Positions 24,201 through 34,000 of a DNA stretch of 64,000 bases are shown here, one piece after another. Source of the stretch: Mytilisepta virgata (lineage: Eukaryota > Mollusca > Bivalvia > Mytilida > Mytilidae); contig CM051518.1 in the NCBI GenBank assembly GCA_028015205.1, positions 52,996,372 to 53,060,371 on the forward strand. The letters are read 5' to 3'. The notes under the pieces are model-generated. The model did not search any database and was not told the DNA's origin. It worked only from the letters and a program-made list of their open reading frames with translations. The first letter of the stretch is position 1. Each line of letters begins with the position of its first letter. A program made the translations under genes and the position numbers.

Positions 24201-25340
24201 CAACACACTAACTATCGATTATAATTCAATAAATAGTTATTTTTTCATCTGATTTTTTAAGACACAAAAAAAAACAATTTCATGGCTCATTGTACAGAAG
24301 AAAGAAATGAAAAACAAGACTTTGGCATACACAAAATATATTTCTAAGGGTATTTTTTTAAAACTGTAAATGATTATGATAATTCACTATCAATTATCTA
24401 GATGAAGGCATCAACCTATGGATTATAAACGATAATAAATCATCAGAACATTACTAGTGACAAATTACTTAGAGATACATGTATAAGGTATTTTGAGATA
24501 AAATAGTTCAAGCTAATTAGAGACCACTGTATTTCATGTAAAAAAATAACTTACTATATAACAGGTATTTCTCCAGATTCTTCAATTTCTTTGTAACAAA
24601 GGACAAGAAATACATCCAAAGCAAGTGTTCTTGACTAAAACAAACAAATAAATAAACAACAAAACTGCATCACAAGAAGCCTTCAGATTTATATTATAAA
24701 TAAATATTTGTAATATAAAAACCTTTAAGATCTCATTTTATTTAGAACAAAATTTATTTTTTAATTAGGTGAGATCGGTAACAGTATAATCTAGTAAGAC
24801 ACTATATCTTATCCATAAAATGTCCATAAATTTGACCAGTTGGGTTGCAGTGATTTTCTATAGTAAAATTCAGGTAATTTTCATCCATTTTTGCACAAAA
24901 TTTAAAGTGAAAGTGACAATTTACAGATTTATCAGAAAAATATTTTTAGCAACACATTAACTTTTTTGGTCATAATCAATCAAGTTTTATACTGTACTGA
25001 TAATCAGAACAACAACAGAAATTGTATTCAGATTTTCTGTTTTATTGATTTTCAAGTACATTGTATTGTAACCTTTTGAACAAAATTTTCAAAGCCTTGA
25101 AATTTATACTGCCTATTTCATTAGAAAGTTACAAATTTTGTACCCTAATATACATTGACAGTAAATTACAGGCATTCAATGTTTAAATCTAGCGATTATG
25201 ATACAGTGTATACACTACATATCTGACCATCAATTAGTTTAAGAACTTATATAATTAAATCCTACCTGTTCCTGATTTGGATGTTTCCTTGTACTACTGT
25301 ATATGTCCCATGCATCTTTTGCACTCATACTGGCAGCCAT
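106..25340 (-). CDS. LYST: Lysosomal trafficking regulator, N-terminal 1298 codons (spliced, 11 exons, 3' end outside window)
   Basis: This is the 5' part of LYST, the giant BEACH/WD40 protein that controls size and movement of lysosomes and lysosome-related organelles in the cytosol. Exons (minus strand): 25340-25266, 24634-24555, 12040-11875, 10856-10769, 10095-7477, 7048-7017, 6365-6198, 5755-5429, 2874-2808, 1157-1051, 271-106. All borders are AG..GT and all phases agree, leaving an open frame of 3895 bases. Recognisable LYST segments include ESYLVRGRGWLLL (like vertebrate QYLVHGRGFLLL), RCEFSAYFNHHH, SGICCCM and EGGYYGDTECGSDD. Human LYST is about 3800 residues, so roughly the N-terminal third is here; BEACH and WD40 are off the left edge. 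The start ATG has an in-frame TGA 12 bases upstream. Identity is from remembered family sequence; the chain of compatible phases is seen directly. Confidence 0.9.
1051..1157 (-). CDS. LYST: LYST exon 10 (residues 1209-1243)
   Basis: A 107-bp exon, acceptor TTTTGTAG|TGA, donor CCAAAG|GTATTG. It encodes RNALLSLIQLLSQHRITAVG and ends NSSKIPK, matching vertebrate RVLVDLLVSLMSS..SPCTK. Phase 1 in, phase 0 out. Confidence 0.85.
1527..2580. mobile_element. Non-autonomous repeat with 10-bp terminal inverted repeats and tandem core (element A)
   Basis: It begins GTCTCGCCTG and ends CAGGCGAGAC, a perfect 10-bp inverted pair. The last 40 bases also fold into a hairpin (TCTCGCCTCCGC..GCAGGCGAGA). Between them are four to five imperfect units of about 148 bp, marked by CATGAAATTGAGGTCAAGG at about 1781, 1931, 2078 and 2225. 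No coding capacity. It fills much of the LYST intron 1158-2807. A diverged piece of the same unit lies at about 13580-13710. Architecture fits pearl/HINE elements of bivalves (inference). Confidence 0.75.
2808..2874 (-). CDS. LYST: LYST exon 9 (residues 1186-1207 plus split codon)
   Basis: A 67-bp exon, acceptor ATTAAAG|GGA, donor GTTCAG|GTAGAA. It reads GLLDEILTGFWTSLVEDNAG, like vertebrate VKNLLGGFLSILTQDDSD. The split codon G|TG with exon 10 gives Val. The acceptor polypyrimidine tract is poor, but flanking phases fit exactly. Confidence 0.8.
3076..5325 (+). mobile_element. Hairpin-ended tandem-core repeat, compound copy (element B)
   Basis: The 5' end has a small palindrome AGGCTCTCAAGAGCCT (3081-3096) and GCTCACCTGG (3102-3111). 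The 3' end has the inverted match CCAGGTGAGC within a terminal hairpin. That 3' end occurs twice, at 4604-4613 and 5313-5322, so the copy is compound: a complete element followed directly by an extra set of core units and a second 3' end. Core units carry GGGCAATAACTCTAACATCA and ATGCTGAACAC. A GAC-rich microsatellite precedes each 3' end. No coding capacity. Same family as 42934-44310. Confidence 0.8.
5429..5755 (-). CDS. LYST: LYST exon 8 (residues 1077-1185)
   Basis: Acceptor CAATTTAG|TTC, donor ACTGAG|GTAAGT; 327 bp, phase 0 at both ends. A strongly acidic opening (ITDDDIDDDEIR, SEEDYDSLMF) leads into EGGYYGDTECGSDD and then GIEIYPAVFRILVELI. These correspond to the vertebrate EEGYEADSES and GEIIYPEICMLELNLL segments. 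The donor lies about 105 bp from the end of a repeat element (3076-5325). Confidence 0.88.
6198..6365 (-). CDS. LYST: LYST exon 7 (residues 1021-1076)
   Basis: Acceptor TGTTTCAG|GAT and donor CAGCTG|GTAAGT. It encodes DGQEISMWKRLSEAFQACSK and continues through PPTKVKTVCDIILLS, an amphipathic helical segment. Phase 0 at both ends, 168 bp. Confidence 0.85.
7017..7048 (-). CDS. LYST: LYST exon 6, putative 32-bp micro-exon (residues 1011-1020)
   Basis: Acceptor GGTATAG|AGG and donor GATTG|GTAAGA bound 32 bases reading EDFSGESMVGL across the junction. It converts the phase-1 end of exon 5 to the phase-0 start of exon 7, which those two exons cannot do directly when the CAG|GTAATG donor is used. 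The product also resembles the vertebrate NLSVESILFE stretch. RNA evidence would be needed; a shorter exon 5 with no micro-exon is the alternative. Confidence 0.5.
7477..10095 (-). CDS. LYST: LYST exon 5, very large (residues 138-1009)
   Basis: A 2619-bp exon. It opens with a basic, lysine-rich and then acidic low-complexity segment (KKGTRSQKQKKETDNKES, later EEEKEEIDSLL), as in the vertebrate protein. Alpha-helical, armadillo-like sequence follows. Strong landmarks are RCEFSAYFNHHHNILGESY, SGICCCMQVDVV and DILNTVILDNFSG, each with a clear vertebrate LYST counterpart. Acceptor TGTAG|GTACC (phase 1 in). The chosen donor is TTGTCAG|GTAATG at 7476-7475 (phase 1 out). Earlier phase-0 donors at AAAAAG|GTAATG and GAG|GTATTT are also possible and would join directly to the 6365 exon without the 32-bp exon. 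Confidence 0.9.
10769..10856 (-). CDS. LYST: LYST exon 4 (residues 108-136 plus split codon 137)
   Basis: An 88-bp exon with acceptor TTTGTAG|GGT and donor GAAAAAG|GTAAGT. It encodes GLTVGRDFSNLIVSLLPWCL, matching the helical LLSLLPLVWKI region of vertebrate LYST. Phase 0 in, phase 1 out. Confidence 0.87.
11875..12040 (-). CDS. LYST: LYST exon 3 (residues 52-107)
   Basis: Acceptor TTTCAG|TGACATG, donor ATTCAG|GTATGC. It encodes MKSIANQLCNEFMNDI, then an acidic stretch, then ESYLVRGRGWLLLYVIY. This resembles the first 65 residues of vertebrate LYST, whose start Met aligns with the Met in this exon. Here that Met is internal if exons 1-2 are used, but it could still serve as an alternative start. 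Confidence 0.88.
14340..14580. repeat. Imperfect tandem repeat, about 102-bp unit, two and a fraction copies
   Basis: Units starting CCCGGTATATATTTTAGCT occur at 14378 and 14480, each running through GTCTGATAGGATACTTCCTG and TGTAGTTTTGGAAAGAG. A partial unit precedes them. No coding potential. Confidence 0.75.
16965..17135. repeat. Short-unit minisatellite with TATCCGGGTTCTTTGGTTC-like units
   Basis: About five imperfect units of 30-40 bp, each with a CCGGG core beside TTGGTTC and often AAAACC. Spacing and sequence drift between units. Function unknown; it stands out from the AT-rich intron around it. Confidence 0.7.
17776..17904. mobile_element. MITE-like element with about 22-bp terminal inverted repeats
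   Basis: The right end CAGGAACTGTATATGATCCCTG is the reverse complement of the left end CAGGGATCATATACAGTTCCTG, except that the left arm carries an insertion of about 12 bases. The 129-bp unit has no coding capacity. Termini CAGGG..CCCTG are typical of hAT-type transposons (family knowledge), but I see no matching 8-bp target duplication, so superfamily is uncertain. Confidence 0.65.
19544..20211. mobile_element. Tandem-core element with GACA microsatellite and terminal inverted repeats (element C)
   Basis: The left end TATACCTCCACTCT pairs with the right end AGAGTGGGGGTATA (13 of 14). Inside are three units of about 168 bp, marked by TTTCATGTAAACATAAGGTA near 19610, 19777 and 19946, then a GACA repeat (20127-20153). 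TATACC just before the right end can fold with the terminal GGTATA. Reading frames through the units are by-products of the repetition. Confidence 0.8.
21478..22224 (-). pseudogene. LINE reverse transcriptase C-terminal remnant
   Basis: Starts with MTVEAVNLAVLSELGLMPVA and DALKLSVGFWLYVIN, typical of the region after the RT thumb in LINE ORF2. A TAA at about 22090 interrupts the frame before IENMKLTNS. The frame then runs to 21643 with a C-terminal zinc-binding motif of the type CNYC..EDEFHFVMKC, and continues to about 21478 after a frameshift. The catalytic RT core is absent. The first ATG overlaps the stop of ORF1, which marks the deletion junction. Confidence 0.7.
22214..22831 (-). CDS. 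LINE ORF1-like protein, about 205 residues
   Basis: Open frame beginning MANFTIRNESAEIDLSVDN. The frame could start 11 codons earlier, at 22864. It contains aromatic-rich segments (NPRIHFWIVELARALW, GLEWQMFCSEFFPKCLKRV) and an acidic, lysine-rich tail ending KNDS. No zinc-knuckle or coiled coil is evident. Its place upstream of LINE RT sequence indicates an element-encoded, probably nucleic-acid-binding ORF1 product; that function is inferred. It could be mistaken for a host gene, but has no introns and sits inside a LYST intron. The frame is intact although the partner ORF2 is mostly lost. Confidence 0.6.
   Translation of the reverse strand: MANFTIRNESAEIDLSVDNLKSVYIIKEKFRKVQKHAGKAIPFEAIDLDIYKDGANSTSFITSNPRIHFWIVELARALWIDASSQYDVTWRDRKDASENITQTEFIVCDKSKGSITDDFKFKVVLYFTTGKIFIQGLEWQMFCSEFFPKCLKRVKDQLDSDNIETIPKTLSDDEDENIIESVVELEKKGKESGSKMNTKEVKNDS
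24555..24634 (-). CDS. LYST: LYST exon 2 (residues 26-51 plus split codon 52)
   Basis: Acceptor TTTTAG|TC and donor TATATA|GTAAGT bound an 80-bp exon reading SRTLALDVFLVLCYKEIEES and onward. It ends after two bases of a codon (TA), which the first T of the 12040 exon completes to Tyr, giving VIYDMKSIANQ. This phase match over a 12.5-kb intron is the main evidence. Confidence 0.75.
25266..25340 (-). CDS. LYST: LYST exon 1 (start codon, residues 1-25)
   Basis: Begins MAASMSAKDAWDIYSS and ends in a phase-0 donor CAG|GTAGG. The ATG sits in CAAATGG, a favourable context, and an in-frame TGA lies 12 bases upstream, so no earlier start is possible in this exon. Vertebrate LYST has no obvious counterpart of exons 1-2; the assignment rests on same strand, matching phase and direct joining to the recognisable exon 3. 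Confidence 0.72.
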
Positions 25341-26169
25341 TTGGATGACGTTTCACTACTTAATTCTTCCCACTCAGTAATCTCAATGTCAGCTAACCAT
25401 TTTATAATATGTGATTTAAATGACCACTCATGTCAAAGGATGGAGATAATTGTACATCTGCAAGTGTAAATTAATGACATACAGATATTACAATGACAAG
25501 GTGACCTCTTAGTAAATATACCATCAATTAAAAAAAAATGAAATATAGTACAAATTTGTCCACAAATTTTGAGTTTTTTTTAATTTTGAAGTTAGGAATC
25601 CCAGGAGTCAAAAGTTTATTTTTTATAACTAGTTATGATTACATAATGTACCTACATGTAGTTCTGTGTCATATTGCAAAATATATCTTAAAAGTCCTAA
25701 AATTAAAATTTGGACCTTGAGCAATAAAGAAATCACAATTTCATATTATATATATATTTCTGCATTCAGCAATATTCTACTATCAGTTGTTGAGAGTCTA
25801 GAACAACTCACTCTATCAGAGTGACATGTATTGAAGATTGAGAAATTAACATGCTTCACAAAGCTCACCAAATTTTCATCCTAAGATGAAAACAGGGAGA
25901 AGTGATGGAGAGGGACTTGACCATACATTTACTTGATTTATAAGGAATTTTCCAGAAAACGAGAGAGATATAACTTATCCCTCGGCCCTTTAACAGGCAG
26001 TTTTGGGAGATTAAGTGTTGTATGCCCTGAATGCACAAAAATATTCCTTGAAAAAGTATCAGGACTGCATGACACACCACAAGCAAAATAACGTCAAATG
26101 GCAACCATTTGGTGCATATCAGGACAATGACATGTTGATATGGTATGAATATGATCCCTGCTTTGTACT

Positions 26170-26409
26170 AGACCCACACGCTGAGCCGGATTTTTAATGT
26201 GCTTAAGCTCACAAGGTAACTGTCCGCAGAAAGACATATCACCCCACTCTGACATATTATACTGACCAGTCCTTTGCTCTTACTCCTAGATGCCGCGTGC
26301 TTGGCGAGAAGCAGCAAATAACAATTTAATGCCTTTGGTTTGACCCGTTCTGGGATTGAACCCACAACCTTCTGCACTCAAGGCGAGCACACTACCATTG
26401 AGGTGGTTT
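26170..26409 (-). mobile_element. tRNA-derived SINE
   Basis: On the minus strand the head has an A-box-like TCAATGGTAGTGTGCTCGCC and a B box GGTTCAATCCC spaced as in a tRNA gene. It is followed by a non-tRNA body with GCATCTAGGAGTAAGAGCAA, which I recall as a recurrent SINE body in bivalves. The head cannot form a full tRNA cloverleaf. Left boundary approximate. Confidence 0.7.
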
Positions 26410-26565
26410 ATGGAGATTCAGAAAGAAAGTTCTATAACCTATATATGAGTTAATAATATTTCTTCTAATTTTTTAATTTTATTGCATTAAAGTTCTAACA
26501 AGGTATTTTAACTTCATGCATGAAAACATAGCAGCAGCAGATTATTACAAGATATTATCACCACT

Positions 26566-26903
26566 GAAGAATTATTGGAGTTGTCTCCCTTATTACAATA
26601 ATTACCTGTTAATATTTACTCTAAGACCATTACAGAAAAATTTACAAAGTACTATATCCTTTAATATTGAATCTGCCAAATTCAATCTGATCAAGGAATT
26701 AATAATCATAAAATAGGAGGTATTCAATGGCATTCGTAACTGAAGATTCCAAACGTGAAGAATTATTGGAGTTGTCTCCCTTATTACAATAATTACCTAG
26801 TTACATTTTCTCAAAGACCATTACAGAAAAATGACTAAGTACTATATCTTTTAATATTGCATCTCCCAAAATCAATCTGATCAAAGAAATAATAATCATT
26901 AAA
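26566..26903. repeat. Direct tandem duplication, 191-bp period
   Basis: GAAGAATTATTGGAGTTGTC and about 145 following bases at 26566 recur at 26757 with modest divergence, separated by about 45 unrelated bases. Confidence 0.75.
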
Positions 26904-27427
26904 TGAAGGAAATCCACCACATGAAATCAATTCATATTTTTTAGATAAGAGAAAGTGTGATGGAACAAAGATAAGGGATAGTTATTCCAGGGTTTTCGGT
27001 AACTCATCTATGTGAGTCCTGGACTCTTAAGTTTTGGCTGGAACTCACCAAAATTCTAAGATTCAGGATCAATTCAATTGTGGGACTCAACAATATTTTG
27101 AAAAAGTGATCTTGGACTCACCAAATTGAAATCCTACCAAAAAACCTGTATACATATATATCAACACGAAAATTTACCACATTTTGTCCTCACTTTTAAA
27201 CAACTCATTCCACATATAATCAAAGTGCTGCAACAGCTGCATTGACTGCAGTCTAAATTTATGTTTGCATAAAATTTAAGATTTACAGTGCACTTATCAA
27301 GTGGAAATAAAAAATAAATAAAGGTTACTTTAATCATATATTTATATATCCTAACAAATAGCATACATGTAAGCTCTTTATTCTTATATATCATGTATGT
27401 AATACATATATATATCGTTTTGATTAA

Positions 27428-27480
27428 TATGCCTGTAAGGGCCCTGTGGTTATGAAATAAAGTATTTGAATTTGAATACA
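27428..27480 (+). repeat. Possible 3' tail of a retroposon
   Basis: GGGCCCTGTGGTTATGAAAT followed by AAAGTATTTGAATTTGAAT resembles the AT-rich simple tail that ends many molluscan retroposons. The element body is not recognised. Confidence 0.3.
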
Positions 27481-30400
27481 TAGTGAATATAATGTTTAGT
27501 ATTGTAGATACTGCCTCTTATTTTGAACTATTATTTACATTTTGTACAACCATCCAAGAAGTTTGGTGGTAGTTAATAATACTACCAAGCATCACTTAAT
27601 TCCTTCAAGGGATTTTAAATGTTGTGAGATGGACACTTCATATTTGGATAATGGGTATGTAAAGTTAAACTAAGTTGTTGCCCTAGCTTTGATCTTGCAG
27701 GTAGACAATCAAATCATTTAAATAAAACTCTCTCTGGAGATTGTCAACAATATCGCCATATTAAGTATTATTTAATTCCTTCAACATGTTGAAGACATTT
27801 ATAAGTTCTGAGCCTGACACAACTTGCGCAGACATACTGATAGCCAACAAAGTGGATCCTACACGTATATGCCTACTGTACTGTTTGGAAGTACTATCAT
27901 GCACAAAAAACAATTTGTAACTGATCATAACTTTTGTCCAGACATGTTCACAATATGTAATTTATAATTTTGCTACTGGCGAAAAAAATAGTGCCACAGT
28001 GATTTGGATAGCTTTATGCCCAAAAATATAGTGTTATGGTGCTGAGGGGTTAAAAGGAGCTGGGGAGATCACCAAGATGATTCATGAAGGAAATACATAC
28101 ACCAATCACAGTCTTTTCCATGTTATATTACATTCAACTTTGACCAGAAAGAAACTGGAAAAGACCAGCTTTGGTCACATGAAGGTGTGTTAGTATTTTG
28201 TTAATTTCCTTTTTCACTGATGGCTGAATCATGACTTCAGTGAGGGCAAAATTTACCTAATCAAAACCAAATGTTGGTCTTACATCCTTCCATTGTATTT
28301 TTCTGTGTTGTCACAAAAATAAGTTTAAGTCAATCAGTGTTCCTCTTTCTGTTATAAAGTATTGAATTTGTATATTATATTAACTACCACATCTATTATG
28401 TTTGTAAACAATTCTTTCACATTAAATATCAATGTTGTTTCCCAGTATTATTTGAATAGTGACATGATATTATATGTTTCATGGCTGTATAGCAGAAACA
28501 TTATTTGTCATGAACAGTAACAATATTACACTATTCTCTTCCAACTATTGAACTACATCTCCTTGTCCTGATAACTTTAATACTATTAATGGTAACATAT
28601 GACTTAACATCCATTGTTATGGTCAGTGCCTTAAAAACTGCAATGCAATCTTTTCAATATTCCAACTTTAATTTGTCTGAGGCATTTTAATGTCCTCTAT
28701 ATGTACGTTTTTATTTCTAACAAACAAATTATTTCCAGATCATTGATTTATTTTATCTATTTTGTACTGTGGCATGTAAATTAGCATTGTCTCTTGGTTC
28801 CTCCTGCAGTCAGGTCACTTAACAAGATGTTCTGAACCCACTGCATCACTCACAAGGATGACATGCCAGTTATGTGTAATTCCATGTAGTAGTTTACCAA
28901 ATTACTACTGTCTAACCACATACATCTAGTTATGCGCCTATCAGTATCACCCTCCTTGCCATGCAGCACCGTCCCTTGGTGCCTCCTGCAGTTAAGCTAA
29001 ATATACATGTACTTAGACTAAATTCTGAATAATCTATTCACTATCAGAATTTTTTTTCTTTTCTCTCTCTTCCTAGGGGTGTGCCTGACACAAAGTTATT
29101 ATACTCCTATTTATAAACATTTTATTAAAAATCTTTTCCCTTACAAGTATATATTATATATATTTGAAAACCATGGTGTTTTTAATGTTTACTATTTGTA
29201 ACCTTGTATATTGTTTTGGTGTATTATATGTAGAATGCAATATGTGTTGTATTATGCTCCTTGTGAGCCCATTTAATAGAACATTAAACATCTTCATCTT
29301 CATATATTGAAATCTTGAAATTGGCAATCGTTTAAAAGTTACATAACACATTGGTACCATATCCAAAATTACACAGTTCACCTGAAAACCCTTAAAATAT
29401 TATAGCTCTTATGTTTTTCTTTTTTACCATACCCCGGGGCATAAAAAAATAATGAACCATAAGAGCTAAAGCTGTCCTTTTTTTAACTGCAAGTTGTTTT
29501 CCAGGAATACATGTATCGTAAATGTTTTTTTAAAATGAAAGTAAAACTTATTACTGTTTGTTTCCAATAGTAATTAATTATTGTCTAAAAGTGCCTCAAA
29601 TATTTAACGGTGAAAATTCTTAATTTTTGTATGCAATTCACCATGTTCACAGATTATTCGTAAAATATGACGTCACCACAACAAAATTGCAACATTGCTC
29701 AATACCTGCAAGTTTTGTTGCCAAAGTTCAATCAGAGACATATGATATACGTCTCTGGTTCAATGTTAACTTTAAGGACATAACTGTTATTTTAAATTAC
29801 AGAATTGCAAATCCTAAGGTTTTCATCAAGAACTGAAATCAGAGGCGAAGCAAGTGGGACAATTTGAAGTAAATCAAGAAATGCTATTCTGCATTTGAGA
29901 TTGGGTGGTAATATAAAGCTGATTTTCCACACTTTATAAACTGTCAACAATCACAACTATTTACATCCCTGCAACAAGAGTAGAGAAAAAAATTTGTGAA
30001 CACCCGTAAAACTGGAAAAAAGGATACAGTAACTTAGTGAGTAACCTTGTGTAATTTTTAAATTCAACAAGCCTCATTACATGTCACATTAGGCCAGTGG
30101 ACACTGAGCACCGTTTATTTGCGTAGGCATGTATGTTTCATGTAAAGAAAAGAAGAAAGAAGACCACAAACTTGATTTAGCTAAGGTATTACCACAGTCA
30201 CTAATTCCGAAACATGTGAGCTGTAAATTTCTAAAAATAAATTTGTTGTATAATAATAAATAAATTGACCAATTAAAATTAAGGTTACAGATGTTTCTGG
30301 TAAATTCAGGTTTTTACTAATAACCAACGGCGAGTAAAAGCAACAAGACATGAAAGATCAACGGACCTTTAATCTAAATAAATGTAATGTCGGTCAAAGA

Positions 30401-30745
30401 TCCGGACCCAAGGACAGAACAGAATATAATTTATTTATTTTTCCAATTAAAGACGCCTTAGTAAGGCAGAGCAAATCAAATACCATTGTAATGGATGGGG
30501 ACTTGATTAGTCTCCCTTTTTAGGTTCAGATTACTGAATGTTTTCTTAATTAAATGTTTATTTTAAGTTTAATTCGATTTAAACACACTAAAATATAAAG
30601 AAGCTTAATTTGTGTAACTGCTAAAGTATTTAACTATGATTTCTGTGTAATATTTCATGAATATTCGTTTATTCAAAATGTCTTCAATACCTTATCTTTA
30701 AATTTATCTGAGAAAGTCATAAGTTTTTTTATCTTAACGTTGATA

Positions 30746-31016
30746 CACCACATGTGACATCGATGATCAAAGTATCCAAATACAAGACACTCTTAATCCC
30801 CTAGTTTCACATCCGCCAAAAAGTCTTAGTAAAATCAGCAAAAGTTCATCTGAAATCAAAACAAATGAAGGTTTATCAGAAATTTACCAATTTATAGACG
30901 TAGTTTTGGACATCTGTCAAACAGGTCTGCACAATAAACAGAAAAAATCAGCAATTTTTAAACGGGTGATAGACACGTTTCACCGAATGATAAATAAAAA
31001 TGTCAAGGCGGACTAA
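30746..31016 (+). pseudogene. LINE ORF1 C-terminal remnant
   Basis: A frame open after a TGA near 30740 reads QSIQIQDTLNPLVSHPPKSL, then a helical segment (EIYQFIDVVLDICQTGLHNK), and ends NKNVKAD at TAA. It finishes 51 bases before the ORF2 start. No nucleic-acid-binding motif survives; the call is by position. Confidence 0.45.
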
Positions 31017-31067
31017 ACCCCTTTCTTCATGTAACTTTAATTAAATATTAAACAGTTACCGTAAATA

Positions 31068-34000
31068 ATGGGATTAAACATTGTACAATGGAATGCGCGT
31101 TCGCTCTACAGTAACGCAAATTTTCTTAAACAATTTTTAGACATTCATGAAAGGCCCGATGTAATATGTATTCAAGAAACACACTTTAAGGGCAATAAAT
31201 ACGTAAAACTAAATGGCTACCATACACCAATAGTAAAAAATAGAAACTTACGAGTGCACGACAAAGGTAAAAATAAGAATAAAATTAAAGAAAAAGGAGG
31301 AGGGGTTGCAATATATATATTAAATACTCTTTCCTATTCCGAATTTCAATTTAAATCCGATAAAATCGAAACTGTAGGTGCTAAAATAAACTGCCAAGAT
31401 AAAGAAATAAACATAATAAACATGTATAGACCCCCATATAAAATTGCAACACTGCAAGATTATAAAGATATAGTAGATCAATTTTCTGATAACATAGTTT
31501 TGCTAGGAGATTTTAACAGCAAATCCCCTCTTTGGGGGTCAGCCACAACTGATAAAAATGGTCAACTATTAGAGCAATTAATAGATAAAAAAAAATATAC
31601 TTTTAAATGACGGGACAGGCACCCATATAAATAATAACGGTAACCTTTCAGTACTAGACCTCACTTTAATTTCAAAAAATTTGGCTAAAGACAGTCAATG
31701 GGCAGTTTTAGACCACTCATTAGGTTCAGATCATCTACCTATACTTACCGCCTTAAATTAAATGCTAAACCCATAACAAACAAAATTTGTACGCCACAAA
31801 GGTGGATCTATGAAAAAGCAGATTGGCATAAACTTTCAAAACTATGTCGATCATTAACATTAAAAGACATCGAACATCAAGATGTTAATATATTTAATCA
31901 GAATTTATGTAATAAAATAACCGAAATAGCAGATGCCACCATTCCTAAAACATCAGGTAACACCCACACAAGGAACAACTGTCCTTGGTGGAATAACCAG
32001 TGTACAGAATCTAAAAAAGATAAAAGTAATAAACAAAGACGTTTACATAGAACTAAACTGCCAGAAGATCATGAGTTATATAAGTTAGCTTTAAAAGAAT
32101 TTAAAAAAGTAACAGATACTGCCAAACGAGAATATTGGGAAAACTTTTGTTCTAAACTAAATCATAAAAGTGACGTTAGAAAAGTTTGGAATACTGTTAA
32201 AAGTATGAAGAGTGCTAGAATAAACAATCTCCCTACCCTTCAATCAAATAACTTCACAGCTGTAACAAATAAAGATAAGGCCAACTTGCTGGCACAAACT
32301 TTTTCTAAAGCCAGTAGTGATGATAACTTAGACCCAAGTTTTAAAAAGCAAAAAGATCAATTTGAGGTCGAAAACCCGGCACGTAAAGATCAAAACCGGG
32401 AGCATAATAAAAAGGCTATAAATATTCCATTCACAGCAGACGAATTGCATAAAGTCTTAAAAAAAAACAAAAAAAAATACATCTCCAGGAGATGACAGAA
32501 TAACTTATGAAATGTTTAAACATATTCCAACTAATGCAATCGACATTGTAATAAATCTAATAAATAAAGTATGGGAAACAGGTAATCTACCACCTTCCTG
32601 GAAACAAGCCATTGTCATCCCAATACTAAAACCTAATAAACCTAAATCAGACCCAAAATCATATAGACCAATCTCATTGACATCCAACTTTTGTAAACTT
32701 ATGGAAAGTATGGTAAATGAAAGACTTAAGTACAATTTGGAAAAACAAAATATAATTAAAAAAAATACACAGTCTGGGTTCAGAGAGGGTCGCTCAACAA
32801 TCGACCAGCTACTCAAATTAAAAAGGCTAAGGTACGTAAACAGTATTTACTTGCAGTATTCCTCGACATCGAAAAAGCTTTCGATTCGGTCTGGAGTAAT
32901 GGACTCCTCCATAAAATTAAAAACTATGGTATAAATGGCCACATGTTTAACTTTATTCAAGACTTTTTAAAAGATCGTAAAACTCAAGTAAGAATTAATC
33001 AAGAAACATCTGATCTCTGTGACTTGCAGAATGGTACACCACAGGGCAGCGTTATAAGTCCTACGCTTTTTAGCATCATGATTAACAATCTTGCAGACCA
33101 AGCAAAAAAACCGGCAGAAATGTCTCAATTTGCAGACGACAGTGCATTATGGTAAAGGGGCAATCGAATAAAACTATTAACTAATAGAATGCAGGAAACT
33201 CCAAATTGCATAAGTAAATGGTCCAAAAAGTGGGGGTTCAAAATCTCAGACGCTTAAACAGTAGGAGTTGTCTTTGGTGATAGGTTACCAAGTACGGTTA
33301 AACTCACATTAAATAATAAACCAACAACCTTCAAAAGTGAGGTCAGATTCTTAGGATTAATCTTCGATCGTAAACTGACCTGGAATAAACACATTCAACA
33401 TATTCAAGAAAGGTGTAAGCCTGTATTAAATCTAATGAGATATGTTAAAGCCAATAATTTTGGAATGGGCACTGAAACACTACTCACACTCTATAGGGCA
33501 TTACTACGTTCAATAATAAATTATGGGTCCCAGGTGTACAATTCAGCTTGCAAAACAACAAAAAATAAACTAGATATAATGCAAGCCCAAGGTCTAAAAA
33601 TAGCCCTCGGGGCATTACCATCTACCCCGACCGAATACCTGCTAATAGAAGCTGGCGAAAAACCACTCCAACTAAGACGGGATGAACTCTCCTTTAAATA
33701 TTACGCTAGATGTAAACGAAATCCTAAAAATCCTGCCAATGAACTGCTTAACGATTGTGTTGAATACAGGGCTAAAGCTCATAAATGGAACGAACACACT
33801 GTCCCATATGGTTACCGAGTATCCAAAGAACTAAAGGATAATCAATTAAATGATATAAATATAGTTAAACATGAAGCTCCACTTTATCCTCCTTGGGTAA
33901 TCAAAACAGCTAAAGCCTCATGTGAACTTAAAAATTATATAGACAAAAAAGACGATCCTAATATAATCAAGAATCTTACTTTACAACATCTTGACACTAA

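Larger units (their letters stand above)
12041..24554. other. LYST intron 2, 12.5 kb, no supported coding exon
   Basis: AT-rich intron. Contents listed separately: a 102-bp tandem repeat (14340-14580), a CCGGGT-type minisatellite (16965-17135), a MITE-like inverted repeat (17776-17904), a tandem-core element (19544-20211) and a deleted LINE (21270-22900). A T-run is at 16722-16740. Elsewhere only scattered short open stretches are seen, without splice logic or recognisable products. Confidence 0.7.
25341..30745. other. Intergenic region upstream of LYST
   Basis: AT-rich, with no supported gene. It contains the LYST 5' flank, a SINE (26170-26409), a 191-bp tandem duplication (26566-26903) and a repeat tail (27428-27480). 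A TA-rich stretch lies at about 29145-29165. No clear TATA box or CpG-rich promoter could be fixed for LYST. Confidence 0.6.
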
